This document shows, piece by piece, positions 9,382 through 17,816 of a stretch of 64,000 nucleotides of DNA. The position numbers were made by a program, and so were the translations under genes. The notes below the pieces were generated by a model. It was not told the DNA's origin, did no database searches, and saw only the letters and a list, made by a program, of their open reading frames with translations. This DNA is from Actibacterium sp. (lineage in GTDB: Bacteria; Pseudomonadota; Alphaproteobacteria; Rhodobacterales; Rhodobacteraceae), in NCBI GenBank assembly GCA_016278325.1, contig JADQCB010000001.1, forward strand, positions 62,001-126,000. Direction: 5' to 3'. The first letter of the stretch is position 1. Each line of letters begins with the position of its first letter.

Positions 9382-9929
9382 GCCCTTGACGGGCCTTCGC
9401 TGTCGCCACCGGCCATCCGGAATTCCTGTCCGGCGGGTCTGAAGCCGACACCACGGGTCTCGCCGCCCCATCTGCGCGACAATGCCATCAGGTGCAGCGC
9501 CGCGGCCGCGGCCCCGCCACCCTTGTTTTGTCCCGACGGGTCGGCGCGCGATTCCGCCTGCGCATGGGTCTCGACGGTCAGGATGCCGTTGCCGATGCAC
9601 GCCCCCGAAAGCCCCAGCAGGGTCAAGCCGCGTGAACTGTCGTTGCAAACCGTCTCGTAATGCGTGGTTTCGCCGCGGATCACGCAACCCAGGGCCACGA
9701 ACCCGTCGAAATTCGACTGCCGATGGGCCAGTGCGATGGCTGCGGGCACCTCCAGCGCGCCGGGCACCTCGACCAGATCATGGGTCACGCCCGCCGCGTC
9801 CAGTGTCGCGCGCGCGCCCGCGATCAGCGCATCGGCGATATCGCGGTAATACGGCGCGACGACGATCAGAACCCTGGCGGGCTTGTCGAAATCCGGCAGC
9901 GGCAGCGTGTAATGGCTTTGTCCGGCCAT
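9378..9929 (-). CDS. ribH: 6,7-dimethyl-8-ribityllumazine synthase
   Basis: Condenses 5-amino-6-ribitylaminouracil with 3,4-dihydroxy-2-butanone 4-phosphate, the penultimate step of riboflavin synthesis. Family motifs are present: VPGALEVPAAI near residues 54-64, CVIRGETTHYE near 82-92, and the GLTLLGLSG/GILTVE strand. At 183 residues it is longer than the common 155-160. The extra C-terminal tail of about 20 residues after RWGGET is of low complexity. It lies three bases downstream of ribBX and overlaps nusB by four. Confidence 0.95.
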   Translation of the reverse strand: MAGQSHYTLPLPDFDKPARVLIVVAPYYRDIADALIAGARATLDAAGVTHDLVEVPGALEVPAAIALAHRQSNFDGFVALGCVIRGETTHYETVCNDSSRGLTLLGLSGACIGNGILTVETHAQAESRADPSGQNKGGGAAAAALHLMALSRRWGGETRGVGFRPAGQEFRMAGGDSEGPSRA

Positions 9930-9932
9930 GAT

Positions 9933-11051
9933 TCATCCCTTTCCGGAAATCTTGCGGGTTCCCTCGATCGACAGGCCATACCCTTCGAGGCCGACGACAT
10001 TCGGGCGCGGCGAGTCGGTCAGCAGGATCAGCTTGTGCAGGCCGAGCGCCGCCAGGATCTGTGCCCCCAGCCCGTATTGCCGCAGCTTGTGCGGCGAGGT
10101 CGAGTCGCCCGTCGCCAGCTTCATCGCCGTGTCGCGCAGCAGCACCACGGCGCCGCGTCCTTCCTCGGCGATGATCTGCATGGCGCGGGCCATTTCGCCG
10201 GTATCGCCGCCAACGCCCAGAACGTCCTGCAACGGGTTCAGCGCGTGCATCCGCACCAGGACCGGCGCCGGATCCGACAGATCGCCCTTGGTCAGCACGA
10301 TATGCTCGGCGCCCTGGGTCTCGTCGGTGAAGACCCGCATCATCCAGTCGCCGCCATATTGCGCATGAACGGATTTGACCGCGCTTTCGTTGACCAGGTT
10401 GTCGTGGCGTCGGCGATAGGCGATCAGGTCCGAGATCGTGCCGATCTTCAGGTCGTGGCGCTGCGCGAAGCTGACAAGGTCGGGCAGCCGGGCCATGGTG
10501 CCATCCTCTTTCATCACTTCGCAGATCACCCCCGACGGGTTCAGCCCGGCCAGGCGCGCCACGTCCACCGCGGCTTCGGTATGCCCGGCGCGGACCAGCA
10601 CGCCACCATCCTTGGCGCGCAGCGGAAAGACATGCCCGGGCGTGGCGATGTCGGCACCGGTCTTGGAGGTGTCGATCGCCACGGCCACGGTGCGCGCGCG
10701 GTCATGGGCGGAAATGCCGGTTGTCACGCCCTCGCGCGCCTCGATCGAAATCGTGAACGCGGTCTCGTGGCGCGACGAGTTCTGCGAGGCCATCAGCGGC
10801 AGGCCAAGCGCGTCGATCCGCTCTCCGGGCAGGCTGAGGCAGATCAGCCCACGCCCATGGGTTGCCATGAAATTGATCGCCTCGGGCGTGGCCATCTGCG
10901 CCGGGATCACAAGATCGCCCTCGTTCTCGCGATCCTCGTGATCGACGAGGATGAACATGCGCCCGTTGCGCGCGTCTTCGATGATCTCCTCGACCGGCGA
11001 AATCGCGTCGGCGTAATCGTATTCCTGGCTGTCGTTCTGTTCGGTCATCAT
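9933..11051 (-). CDS. ribB: 3,4-dihydroxy-2-butanone 4-phosphate synthase with degenerate GTP cyclohydrolase II-like domain (RibBX type)
   Basis: The N-terminal half (about residues 15-215) is DHBP synthase, with DHEDRENEGDLVIPAQ near its start and the acidic metal site intact. It converts ribulose 5-phosphate to the four-carbon riboflavin precursor. The C-terminal half aligns with GTP cyclohydrolase II, but the zinc-site segment, normally holding three cysteines (C-x10-C-x-C), reads VRMHALNPLQDVLGVGG with no cysteine. GTP cyclohydrolase II activity is therefore not expected, as in the RibBX variant described in Proteobacteria. Starts at 11051 or 11048 are equally possible. A separate RibA should exist elsewhere in the genome. 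Confidence 0.9.
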   Translation of the reverse strand: MMTEQNDSQEYDYADAISPVEEIIEDARNGRMFILVDHEDRENEGDLVIPAQMATPEAINFMATHGRGLICLSLPGERIDALGLPLMASQNSSRHETAFTISIEAREGVTTGISAHDRARTVAVAIDTSKTGADIATPGHVFPLRAKDGGVLVRAGHTEAAVDVARLAGLNPSGVICEVMKEDGTMARLPDLVSFAQRHDLKIGTISDLIAYRRRHDNLVNESAVKSVHAQYGGDWMMRVFTDETQGAEHIVLTKGDLSDPAPVLVRMHALNPLQDVLGVGGDTGEMARAMQIIAEEGRGAVVLLRDTAMKLATGDSTSPHKLRQYGLGAQILAALGLHKLILLTDSPRPNVVGLEGYGLSIEGTRKISGKG

Positions 11052-11231
11052 CCCCAACCTTCTGAGCGCCCGACTGTTAGCCCGATGCGCCGGGAATGGA
11101 AAGTGCCGGATTTGCCGGCGCGGCCGCGATGCGATTTCACCATTCCGGCAACAGCGCGCCCTACGCGCGACATATTTTCATGTCAGAAACAGCAGGTAAA
11201 GGATAGGCAACCACGACCGAAGGAATCCCCG

Positions 11232-12320
11232 ATGGCAATGCAAGCCGATCTGCGCGCAAATCCCGGCGCGTGGCGGGAAAACGTGATTTCGCGCAACAGG
11301 CTGCTGATCGCATTGATCGGCCTTCACCTTATCCTCACGATCGCCGTCGGGATGGTCGCCACGACGCCGTTCGAGCCGGGCATTTTCAATGCGCTGCTGC
11401 TCCTGTTCGCGCTCTTGCTGCCGATCTTCGCCATGATCATCGTGGTCTGGCGCTTCGGTTACATGGCGCTGCGGGTCCGGCCGGCACGACCGATCCACTG
11501 GCTGGCACGCGATCTGTGGCGTATCGCTGGTGATCGCGAGCGCCTGACCGAGGGCGCACTGACCCTGCTGGCGCTGACGGTCTTCACCGCCTGCTTCGGA
11601 TATTTCAAACAGGTCATTCCGCAACTGAACCCGTTCAGCTGGGATCCGGCGCTGGCACGGCTCGACGTGATGCTGCATGGCGGTGCCGCGCCGCACGAAT
11701 ACCTGATGCGGCTTTTCGGCGCGCCGCGCGTGGTGAGCCTGTTCAACACCGCCTATCATGCGTGGTTCTTCGTGATGTATTTCATCGTCTTCCTGGCGTG
11801 CTTCACGACGGAACCGGACCGGCGCGAGACCCGCAACACCTTTCTGCTGGCCTTCGTCCTGACCTGGGGTTTGGGCGGCAACGTGCTGGCGACGGTGTTC
11901 GCCTCGGGCGGGCCGGTCTATTTCGAGAAACTGGGATTCGGCACCAATTATGCCCATCTGAACGCCATGCTGGCCGCCTTCGACCGGATCAGCCCGATCT
12001 CGGCGCTCGAAACTCAGGACATGCTCTGGCAGGGCTATGCCGATGAGGGCCGGGTCGCAGGCATCTCGGCCATGCCCAGCATGCACATGGCCAGCACCAC
12101 GCTTCTGGCGCTGTACGGTTTTCGCCATTCCCGCCTGGCCGGGGCGCTGTTGACGGCATTCGCGGTGACGATCGCGATCGGCGCCGTCCTGCTGGCCTGG
12201 CACTATGCCGTGGATGTCTATGCCGGGGCGCTGTTCGCGCTGATCTGCTGGTGGGCCGCGGGATGGCTGAGCGGTGACACCGCCGCCTTCGGCCGTGCCG
12301 GGCTCAGCCCCACTCGCTGA
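11232..12320 (+). CDS. PAP2-superfamily integral membrane protein
   Basis: A 362-residue membrane protein of the inositol-phosphorylceramide-synthase-like branch of the PAP2 superfamily. Six or more hydrophobic segments are visible. Two catalytic signatures are present: MPSMHMAS with His285, and HYAVDVYAG with His324 and Asp328. Members hydrolyse or transfer lipid phosphate groups at the outer face of the inner membrane; the substrate here is unknown. Start at the ATG at 11232 behind AAGGAATC; upstream in-frame sequence is antisense to the ribB gene. The stop lies inside the convergent ribE, a 17-base overlap. It sits between ribE and ribBX but on the opposite strand. Confidence 0.82.
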   Translation: MAMQADLRANPGAWRENVISRNRLLIALIGLHLILTIAVGMVATTPFEPGIFNALLLLFALLLPIFAMIIVVWRFGYMALRVRPARPIHWLARDLWRIAGDRERLTEGALTLLALTVFTACFGYFKQVIPQLNPFSWDPALARLDVMLHGGAAPHEYLMRLFGAPRVVSLFNTAYHAWFFVMYFIVFLACFTTEPDRRETRNTFLLAFVLTWGLGGNVLATVFASGGPVYFEKLGFGTNYAHLNAMLAAFDRISPISALETQDMLWQGYADEGRVAGISAMPSMHMASTTLLALYGFRHSRLAGALLTAFAVTIAIGAVLLAWHYAVDVYAGALFALICWWAAGWLSGDTAAFGRAGLSPTR

Positions 12321-12903
12321 GCCGCGCCACATAGCGCGCCAGCGTGTCGATCTCCAGGTTGACGCGATCGCCCACCGACAGGTCGCCCCAGGTGGTGACG
12401 GCCTTGGTATGCGGGATGACATTGACGCCGAATTCGGCGCCATCGACCTCGTTCACCGTCAGCGACGTGCCGTTCAGCGCGATCGAGCCCTTGGGCGCGA
12501 TGAACTTCGCCAACGCCTCGGGCGCGCGAAAGGTCAGCCGGGTGCTGTCGCCCTCGTCGCGGATCGCCACCAGCTCGGCCACGCCATCCACATGGCCCGA
12601 CACGATATGCCCGCCCAGCTCATCGCCCAGTTTCAGCGCCCGTTCCAGGTTGACCCGCTTGCCCACGGTCCAGTCGCGCAGGGTGGTGCGCGAAACCGTC
12701 TCGGCCGAAATGTCCACATCGAACCACCCGGCCCGATCATCGCCGCCGCGGTCCGTCACGGTCAGGCAGACCCCGTCGCAGGCGATGGAGGCACCGATGG
12801 CGATGCCCGCGGGCGGGTAACCTGTGCCGATGCGGGCCGTCAGGTCGCCCTTCTGATCCAGCGCCGTCACGGTGCCGATATCGGTTATGATGCCTGTGAA
12901 CAT
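12304..12903 (-). CDS. ribE: Riboflavin synthase alpha subunit
   Basis: Dismutates two molecules of 6,7-dimethyl-8-ribityllumazine to riboflavin. The 199-residue protein shows the internal duplication of the family: MFTGIITDIGTV and SIACDGVCLTV in the first barrel, and GHIVSGHVDGVAE and SIALNGTSLTVN in the second. It is read toward ribBX, but an opposite-strand PAP2 gene lies between them, so co-transcription would have to run antisense through that gene. Its upstream region is shared divergently with kpsS and holds a perfect inverted repeat at 13005-13020. Confidence 0.95.
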   Translation of the reverse strand: MFTGIITDIGTVTALDQKGDLTARIGTGYPPAGIAIGASIACDGVCLTVTDRGGDDRAGWFDVDISAETVSRTTLRDWTVGKRVNLERALKLGDELGGHIVSGHVDGVAELVAIRDEGDSTRLTFRAPEALAKFIAPKGSIALNGTSLTVNEVDGAEFGVNVIPHTKAVTTWGDLSVGDRVNLEIDTLARYVARLSEWG

Positions 12904-13004
12904 GCGCCGCCCCTTGCTGATCCCGGGCCAGAAGTAACCCCTCGGGCCGGGCAGGACAAGGCACAGAGCCGTCGCGCCCGGGCCGCAAATCCGCCGTTTT
13001 CACC

Positions 13005-13020
13005 TGTTCGAATGCGAACA
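13005..13020. promoter_or_regulatory. Perfect inverted repeat between ribE and kpsS
   Basis: TGTTCGAATGCGAACA is a perfect 6-4-6 inverted repeat between the divergent ribE (start 12903) and kpsS (start 13100). It could be an operator for either gene. It is not the direct-repeat GTTC-N7-GTTC form of the alphaproteobacterial LexA box. I do not recognise the binding protein. Confidence 0.3.
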
Positions 13021-13099
13021 AAGCGGATGACAGGCACCCGGCGGGCGGGCCATAGAACATGCCATGACATCGCCGGGCCGAAACCACTGGAAGGGCAGC

Positions 13100-14392
13100 A
13101 TGACCACGCGCTTGGGACGGGATCGGCGCTTTTTGTTCCTGCAGGGACCGCACGGACCATTCTTTCACCGGCTGGGGCGGATGCTGCGTGCCGCGGGGGC
13201 CGAGGTCTGGCGCGTCGGCTTCAACCGTGGCGATCAGGCGTTCTGGTTCAACGCCCCGTCCTACATCCCCTATACGGGCCGGGCCGAGGATTGGCCGGAC
13301 CGGTTCGGCGCGCTGCTGCGCGACAAGCGGATCACCGATATCGTGCTCTATGGCGATACCCGCCCGATCCATGCCCAGGCGATCCGCATCGCCCGTGCGG
13401 CGGGGCTTGGCATCCACGTTTTCGAGGAAGGCTATCTGCGGCCCTATTGGGTGACCTATGAACGCGGCGGGGCGAACGGCCACTCCCGCCTGATGGACCT
13501 GACGATAGAGGACATGCGCGCCGCGCTGGAAGCGGTCGATCCCGATCAGCCCGACGCGCCGGCACGCTGGGGCGACATGCGCCATCATATCTTCTATGGC
13601 GCGCTTTATCATTACTTCGTGATGCTGCGGAACGGGCGCTATCGCAATTTCCGGCCGCATCGCGATATCCCGGTTGCGCGCGAGTTCCATCTCTACCTGC
13701 GTCGGCTTCTGCTGATGCCGTTCCAGGCGCTGGACCGCTTCGCCGCGACCCAGCGGATCCGGCATGGCGGGTTTCCCTATCACCTGGTGCTGCTCCAGCT
13801 GGAGCATGATTCCAGTTTCCGGATGCACGGTCCGTTCACGACGATGACCGAGTTCCTGGACCTGTGCATCGCAAGCTTTGCCAATGGCGCGCCCAGCCAT
13901 CACCACCTGGTGTTCAAGGCCCACCCGCTGGAGGACGGGCGCGTGCCGCAACGCCGCGCGATCCGGCAGCTGATGCGCCGATACGGCGTCGAAGACCGGG
14001 TGCATTACGTGCGCGGCGGCAAGCTGGCCGGGCTGCTGGATCATGCCCGCACCGCGGTCACCGTGAACTCGACCGCGGCGCAGCAGGTGCTCTGGCGGGG
14101 CATCCCGCTGAAGGTGTTCGGCAACGCGGTCTACGCCAAGCCGGAATTCGTCTCGACCCTGCCGCTGTCGGAATTCTTCGCCGCGCCGGGCCGGCCGGAC
14201 AGCCGTGCCTATCGCGATTATCGCCGCTATCTGCTGGAGACATCGCAGATTCCCGGCGGGTTCTATTCGGCCCGCGGCCGCCGGCAATTGCTGCGCCAGG
14301 TGGTCGACATGATCCTCGACGATGCGGACCCCTATGATGCGCTGCGCCTGGGCAAAGCGGCACCGCGGCAACAGTTGCAGATCGTCAAATAG
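13100..14392 (+). CDS. kpsS: KpsS-like capsule polysaccharide Kdo-linker transferase
   Basis: A member of the capsule synthesis/export family (Capsule_synth, KpsS/LipB). KpsS adds the first beta-Kdo residue to phosphatidylglycerol to build the poly-Kdo linker of ABC-exported capsules. The N-terminus RRFLFLQGPHGPFFHRLG and the segment HVFEEGYLRPYWVTYE are typical, and the C-terminal half has HHHLVFKAHPLEDG and TVNSTAAQQVLWRGIP. The ATG at 13100 follows GGAAGGG and gives 430 residues; the ATG at 13064 in the same frame has no clear site. It is the first of three co-directional capsule genes. kpsMT and kpsE are not in the window. Confidence 0.88.
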   Translation: MTTRLGRDRRFLFLQGPHGPFFHRLGRMLRAAGAEVWRVGFNRGDQAFWFNAPSYIPYTGRAEDWPDRFGALLRDKRITDIVLYGDTRPIHAQAIRIARAAGLGIHVFEEGYLRPYWVTYERGGANGHSRLMDLTIEDMRAALEAVDPDQPDAPARWGDMRHHIFYGALYHYFVMLRNGRYRNFRPHRDIPVAREFHLYLRRLLLMPFQALDRFAATQRIRHGGFPYHLVLLQLEHDSSFRMHGPFTTMTEFLDLCIASFANGAPSHHHLVFKAHPLEDGRVPQRRAIRQLMRRYGVEDRVHYVRGGKLAGLLDHARTAVTVNSTAAQQVLWRGIPLKVFGNAVYAKPEFVSTLPLSEFFAAPGRPDSRAYRDYRRYLLETSQIPGGFYSARGRRQLLRQVVDMILDDADPYDALRLGKAAPRQQLQIVK

Positions 14393-14487
14393 CGTGATGT
14401 ATCGCTTCGCTGGCGTTTTGTTTCGGGATTCTGTAGTCTTGCCGGAAAAAGATAAGGCAGTTTCGGCAGAAACGAGGAGCCCGAGCA

Positions 14488-15618
14488 GTGAAGAGACAGG
14501 AATTTCGCAGGGCCAGAGTGCTGGTCCTGATGGTCCTTGTGGCAAGCCTCGCCGCATGTGGCCTCCCCCGGTCGGGGCCCAGCAAGAAAGAGATTTTCGC
14601 GGGATCCGTTCAGAAACAGGGCGATGCCTTCGTGGTCGATGTCAATGATCGGGTGACGCGGGCGACCGCGCTCGTGCCGTCCCTGGGCTTTCCGAGCGCC
14701 TTGAAAAAGGCCGGCCTCGTCGGGTCGGATGTCATCAATCCCGGCGATACGCTTGGCCTGACGATCTATGAAAACGTCGATGACGGGTTGCTGGCCGGGC
14801 CGACGGGAAATGTCAGCAATCTGAGCGAAGTGCAGGTCGACGGGTCCGGCAATATCTTCATCCCCTATGCCGGGCGGATCCACGCGGCCGGAAACACGCC
14901 CGAAAGGCTGCGCCAGATCATCACCGAGAAGCTGGACGCGCAAACGCCCGACCCGCAGGTGATGGTCCGCCGGGTTGCCGGCAATGGCGCCACAGTATCG
15001 CTTGCGGGCAGTGTCGCGGCGCAAGGCGTCTATCCGATCGAACGCCCGACCCGAACCCTCTCGGCCATGCTGGCGCAGGCGGGCGGCGTGACGATCCCGC
15101 CAGAGGTGGCACAGATCACCCTGATACGCGGCGACAAGCGCGGCAAGATCTGGTTCCGCGACCTATATGACAACCCCGAGTTGGATATCGCGCTGCGTGA
15201 CGGCGACCGCATCCTGGTCGAAGAGGACACCCGCGCCTTCACGGCCCTGGGCGCCACCGGCGCGCAGAACCGGGTTCAGTTCCAGTCCCAGACCCTTTCC
15301 GCGCTGGAGGCCATCGCCCGCGTCGGCGGGTTGCGCACCAGCCTGGCCGATCCGACCGGCGTGTTCGTGCTACGCAACGAACCGGCCGAGATCGCGAACG
15401 CCGTCCTGGGCCGGAACGATCTGCAAGGCGATCAGCGTTTCGTCTATGTGCTTGACCTGACCCAGCCTAACGGGATGTTCGAAGCACGCGATTTCCTGAT
15501 CCGCGACGGCGACACGGTCTATGTGACCGAAGCGCCCTTCGTGCAGTGGCAGAAGACGCTGAGCGCGATCACCGGCACCGCATCTTCGGCGGATTCGCTG
15601 GCCTCGATCGGCCAGTGA
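14488..15618 (+). CDS. Polysaccharide export lipoprotein of the OPX (Wza/KpsD) family
   Basis: An outer-membrane polysaccharide export protein. A lipoprotein signal peptide ends at the lipobox LAAC with Cys24. The Poly_export domain follows at about residues 80-170 (INPGDTLGLTIYENV, VDGSGNIFIPYAGRI), with two SLBB-like segments after it (SLAGSVAAQGVYPIERP; ALGATGAQNRVQF). Length 376. The GTG start at 14488 is supported by AGGAG eight bases upstream. It lies between kpsS and kpsC and overlaps kpsC by four bases, so it most likely forms the outer channel for the same capsule. Confidence 0.9.
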   Translation: MKRQEFRRARVLVLMVLVASLAACGLPRSGPSKKEIFAGSVQKQGDAFVVDVNDRVTRATALVPSLGFPSALKKAGLVGSDVINPGDTLGLTIYENVDDGLLAGPTGNVSNLSEVQVDGSGNIFIPYAGRIHAAGNTPERLRQIITEKLDAQTPDPQVMVRRVAGNGATVSLAGSVAAQGVYPIERPTRTLSAMLAQAGGVTIPPEVAQITLIRGDKRGKIWFRDLYDNPELDIALRDGDRILVEEDTRAFTALGATGAQNRVQFQSQTLSALEAIARVGGLRTSLADPTGVFVLRNEPAEIANAVLGRNDLQGDQRFVYVLDLTQPNGMFEARDFLIRDGDTVYVTEAPFVQWQKTLSAITGTASSADSLASIGQ

Positions 15619-17678
15619 ACCCGGAAATGACGGGCCCGGCGCCGGACGGCGGGGCCGCCGGGCGGCCCGGACCCGCCCGGCGGCTTTACGTCTATAACGG
15701 CGGCTTCCTGACCCAGCGCCGCGTGCGGCGCATCCTGGAACTGTCGGGCTTTCATCTCCGCCTGGGCAAGCCCGGACCCGGCGATTGGATCGGCGTCTGG
15801 GGCCAGTCGCCCACCGCGCCGCGCGGCGCCGCGATGGCCCGCTTGACGGGCGCGCCGGTGCTGCGCATCGAGGATGCCTTCCTGCGCTCGGTGCTGCCCG
15901 GGCGCGCCGGTGGCGATCCCCCGCTGGGGCTGTTGCTGGACCGCGCCGGGGTGCATTTCGATCCCTCGACACCATCCGATCTGGAACGGTTACTGGCCGG
16001 CGCGGCGCTTGACGACACCGCATTGCTGAACCGCGCCCGCGACGCCATGGCGCGCCTCCAGGCCCTGCACCTGTCGAAATACAACGCCTTCGACCCGGCC
16101 GCACCGGTCCCCGCGCCCGGCTATGTGCTGGTGATCGACCAGACCGCCGGCGATGCCTCGGTCATCGCCTCGGGGGCCAGCCGCGCCACATTTCGCGAGA
16201 TGCTGGCCTTCGCGCAGATCGAGAACCCCGGCGCGCGCATCCTGATCAAGCGCCATCCGGAAACGGTCGCGGGTCACCGAAAGGGACATTTCGACGCCGC
16301 GCAGGCCACCGGGGCCGTGGAATTCTTCGATCGCCCGGTATCGCCGTGGAAACTTCTGGACGGGGCCATCGGCGTCTATACCGTGTCGTCGCAACTGGGG
16401 TTCGAGGCGATCCTGGCCGGCCACAAGCCGCGGGTCTTCGGCCAGCCATTCTATGCCGGCTGGGGCCTGACACGGGACGAAAACCCGGTGCCGCGACGCG
16501 AACGGCGCCTGACCCGGGCACAGCTTTTCGCCGCCGCGATGATCCTGGCACCGCGCTGGTACGACCCCTGTCGCGACCGCCTGTGTTCGCTTGAGGATGC
16601 GATCGCCACGCTCGAGGCCGAGGCCCGCGCATGGCGCGACGACCATGACGGCTGGGTGGCTTGCGGCATGCGGTTGTGGAAACGCCGCCATCTTCAACAG
16701 TTTTTCGGCCGGGTCCGCCCGGTCCGCTTTTGCGCGGCTCCGGGCAAGGCCGCGGCACGGGCGCAAGCCGAGGGACGCCGGGTGATGGTCTGGGCCGGAA
16801 AGGCCGAAATGGCCCCGCCGGGCGCGGTCCGGGTCGAGGACGGTTTCCTGCGTTCGCGCGGCCTGGGCGCGGCCCTGACACCGCCCCTGTCGCTGGTCTG
16901 CGACGATCTGGGGATCTACTATGACCCGGCCACCGAGAGCCGCCTTGAGCGATTGATCGCGGCGGCGCCGGATCTGCCCGAGGCCGAGCTGCAGCGCGCC
17001 CGGCGCCTGATCGCGCGCCTGACCGAGGCCGGGGTCACGAAATACAACCTCACCGGCGCGGATTTGCCGGATCTGCCGTCGGGGCGCCGCATCCTGGTGG
17101 CCGGGCAGGTGGAAGACGACGCCTCTATCCTTGCGGGCTGCATCGGGGCCGAGCGGAGCAACCTGGCATTGCTCGAACGCGCGCGGGCCGAGAACCCCGA
17201 CGCGGTTCTGCTTTACAAGCCGCATCCGGACGTGGAGGCAGGGCTGCGCGCCGGCGCCCTGCCGGCGGGCGCGGCCGCGCGGCTGGCCGATGCCGTTCTG
17301 CCCAGTCTCGCGGCCGAAACCCTGTTCCCCGAGATCGACGCGGTCTGGACCCTGACCTCGACGCTGGGTTTCGAGGCGCTGTTGCGCGGGCTACCCGTCA
17401 CCTGCCTCGGGATGCCATTTTATGCGGGATGGGGGCTGACGCGCGACCTGGTCGCGGCCCCCGCGCGGCGCGCGGGACCGGTCGCGCCGGAAGCGCTGGC
17501 CCATGCCGCGCTGATCGGCTATCCACGATACCTCGATCCGGTGACCGGGCGGCCCTGCCCTGTCGAGGTGATCGTCGAACGCCTGGAGAGCGGCATCGCG
17601 ACGAGGGGCGGGGCGATCACGCGGGTTCTGTCCAGGCTTCAGGGGATTTTCGCGACCCAGGCGCATCTTTGGCGGTGA
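15615..17678 (+). CDS. kpsC: KpsC-like bifunctional capsule Kdo-linker transferase
   Basis: A 687-residue protein with two tandem Capsule_synth domains, as in E. coli KpsC (675), which extends the poly-Kdo linker with two alternating beta-Kdo transferase modules. The repeats are visible: RIEDAFLRS at about residue 85 and RVEDGFLRS at about 405, each followed by a Leu-rich segment with D-x-G-x-x-x-D. Both halves end in FYAGWGLTRD. The GTG at 15615 overlaps the upstream stop as GTGA; an ATG at 15627 is the alternative. A hairpin and the GGGAGTATTT repeat follow the stop. Confidence 0.9.
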   Translation: MNPEMTGPAPDGGAAGRPGPARRLYVYNGGFLTQRRVRRILELSGFHLRLGKPGPGDWIGVWGQSPTAPRGAAMARLTGAPVLRIEDAFLRSVLPGRAGGDPPLGLLLDRAGVHFDPSTPSDLERLLAGAALDDTALLNRARDAMARLQALHLSKYNAFDPAAPVPAPGYVLVIDQTAGDASVIASGASRATFREMLAFAQIENPGARILIKRHPETVAGHRKGHFDAAQATGAVEFFDRPVSPWKLLDGAIGVYTVSSQLGFEAILAGHKPRVFGQPFYAGWGLTRDENPVPRRERRLTRAQLFAAAMILAPRWYDPCRDRLCSLEDAIATLEAEARAWRDDHDGWVACGMRLWKRRHLQQFFGRVRPVRFCAAPGKAAARAQAEGRRVMVWAGKAEMAPPGAVRVEDGFLRSRGLGAALTPPLSLVCDDLGIYYDPATESRLERLIAAAPDLPEAELQRARRLIARLTEAGVTKYNLTGADLPDLPSGRRILVAGQVEDDASILAGCIGAERSNLALLERARAENPDAVLLYKPHPDVEAGLRAGALPAGAAARLADAVLPSLAAETLFPEIDAVWTLTSTLGFEALLRGLPVTCLGMPFYAGWGLTRDLVAAPARRAGPVAPEALAHAALIGYPRYLDPVTGRPCPVEVIVERLESGIATRGGAITRVLSRLQGIFATQAHLWR

Positions 17679-17732
17679 ACGCCGTTCGACCCGGCCGTCG
17701 CCCTTTCCGGCGGGGTTTTTGCCAGGCATGGG

Positions 17733-17806
17733 GGCAGAGGGGGCTGCCTGCCCCCTCTGCCGCTGACGCGGCATTCACCCCCGGGAGTATTTACACCAAG
17801 GTGAAG
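17733..17806 (+). repeat. Hairpin plus GGGAGTATTT intergenic element, copy 1
   Basis: A perfect 12-bp stem (17733-17744 with 17750-17761, loop TGCCT) is followed by a smaller hairpin TGCCGC/GCGGCA (17758-17773), then CCC, GGGAGTATTT (17783-17792), ten bases and GAAG (17803-17806). The same arrangement occurs in inverted orientation at 33472-33519. It lies 3' of kpsC and before the convergent ribD, so it may act as the terminator of the capsule operon. From memory, similar elements are common 3' of genes in Rhodobacterales; that was not checked here. Confidence 0.6.
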
Positions 17807-17816
17807 AGCGCCGCCC

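Noticed and set aside
9660-11231. A 500-codon N-terminal extension of the PAP2 gene
   Set aside because: The extension is antisense to ribH and ribB, and the real protein has its own ATG at 11232 with a ribosome site.
11052-11231. FMN riboswitch before ribBX
   Set aside because: The conserved AGGGGCAGGG-type core and its paired arms are not present on the minus strand here.
13005-13020. LexA (SOS) box
   Set aside because: Alphaproteobacterial LexA boxes are direct repeats GTTC-N7-GTTC; this is an inverted repeat with a different spacing.
13100-17678. Recent horizontal transfer of the capsule genes
   Set aside because: Their GC level, codon choice and start-codon overlaps look like the surrounding genes, and no mobile-element remnants flank them.
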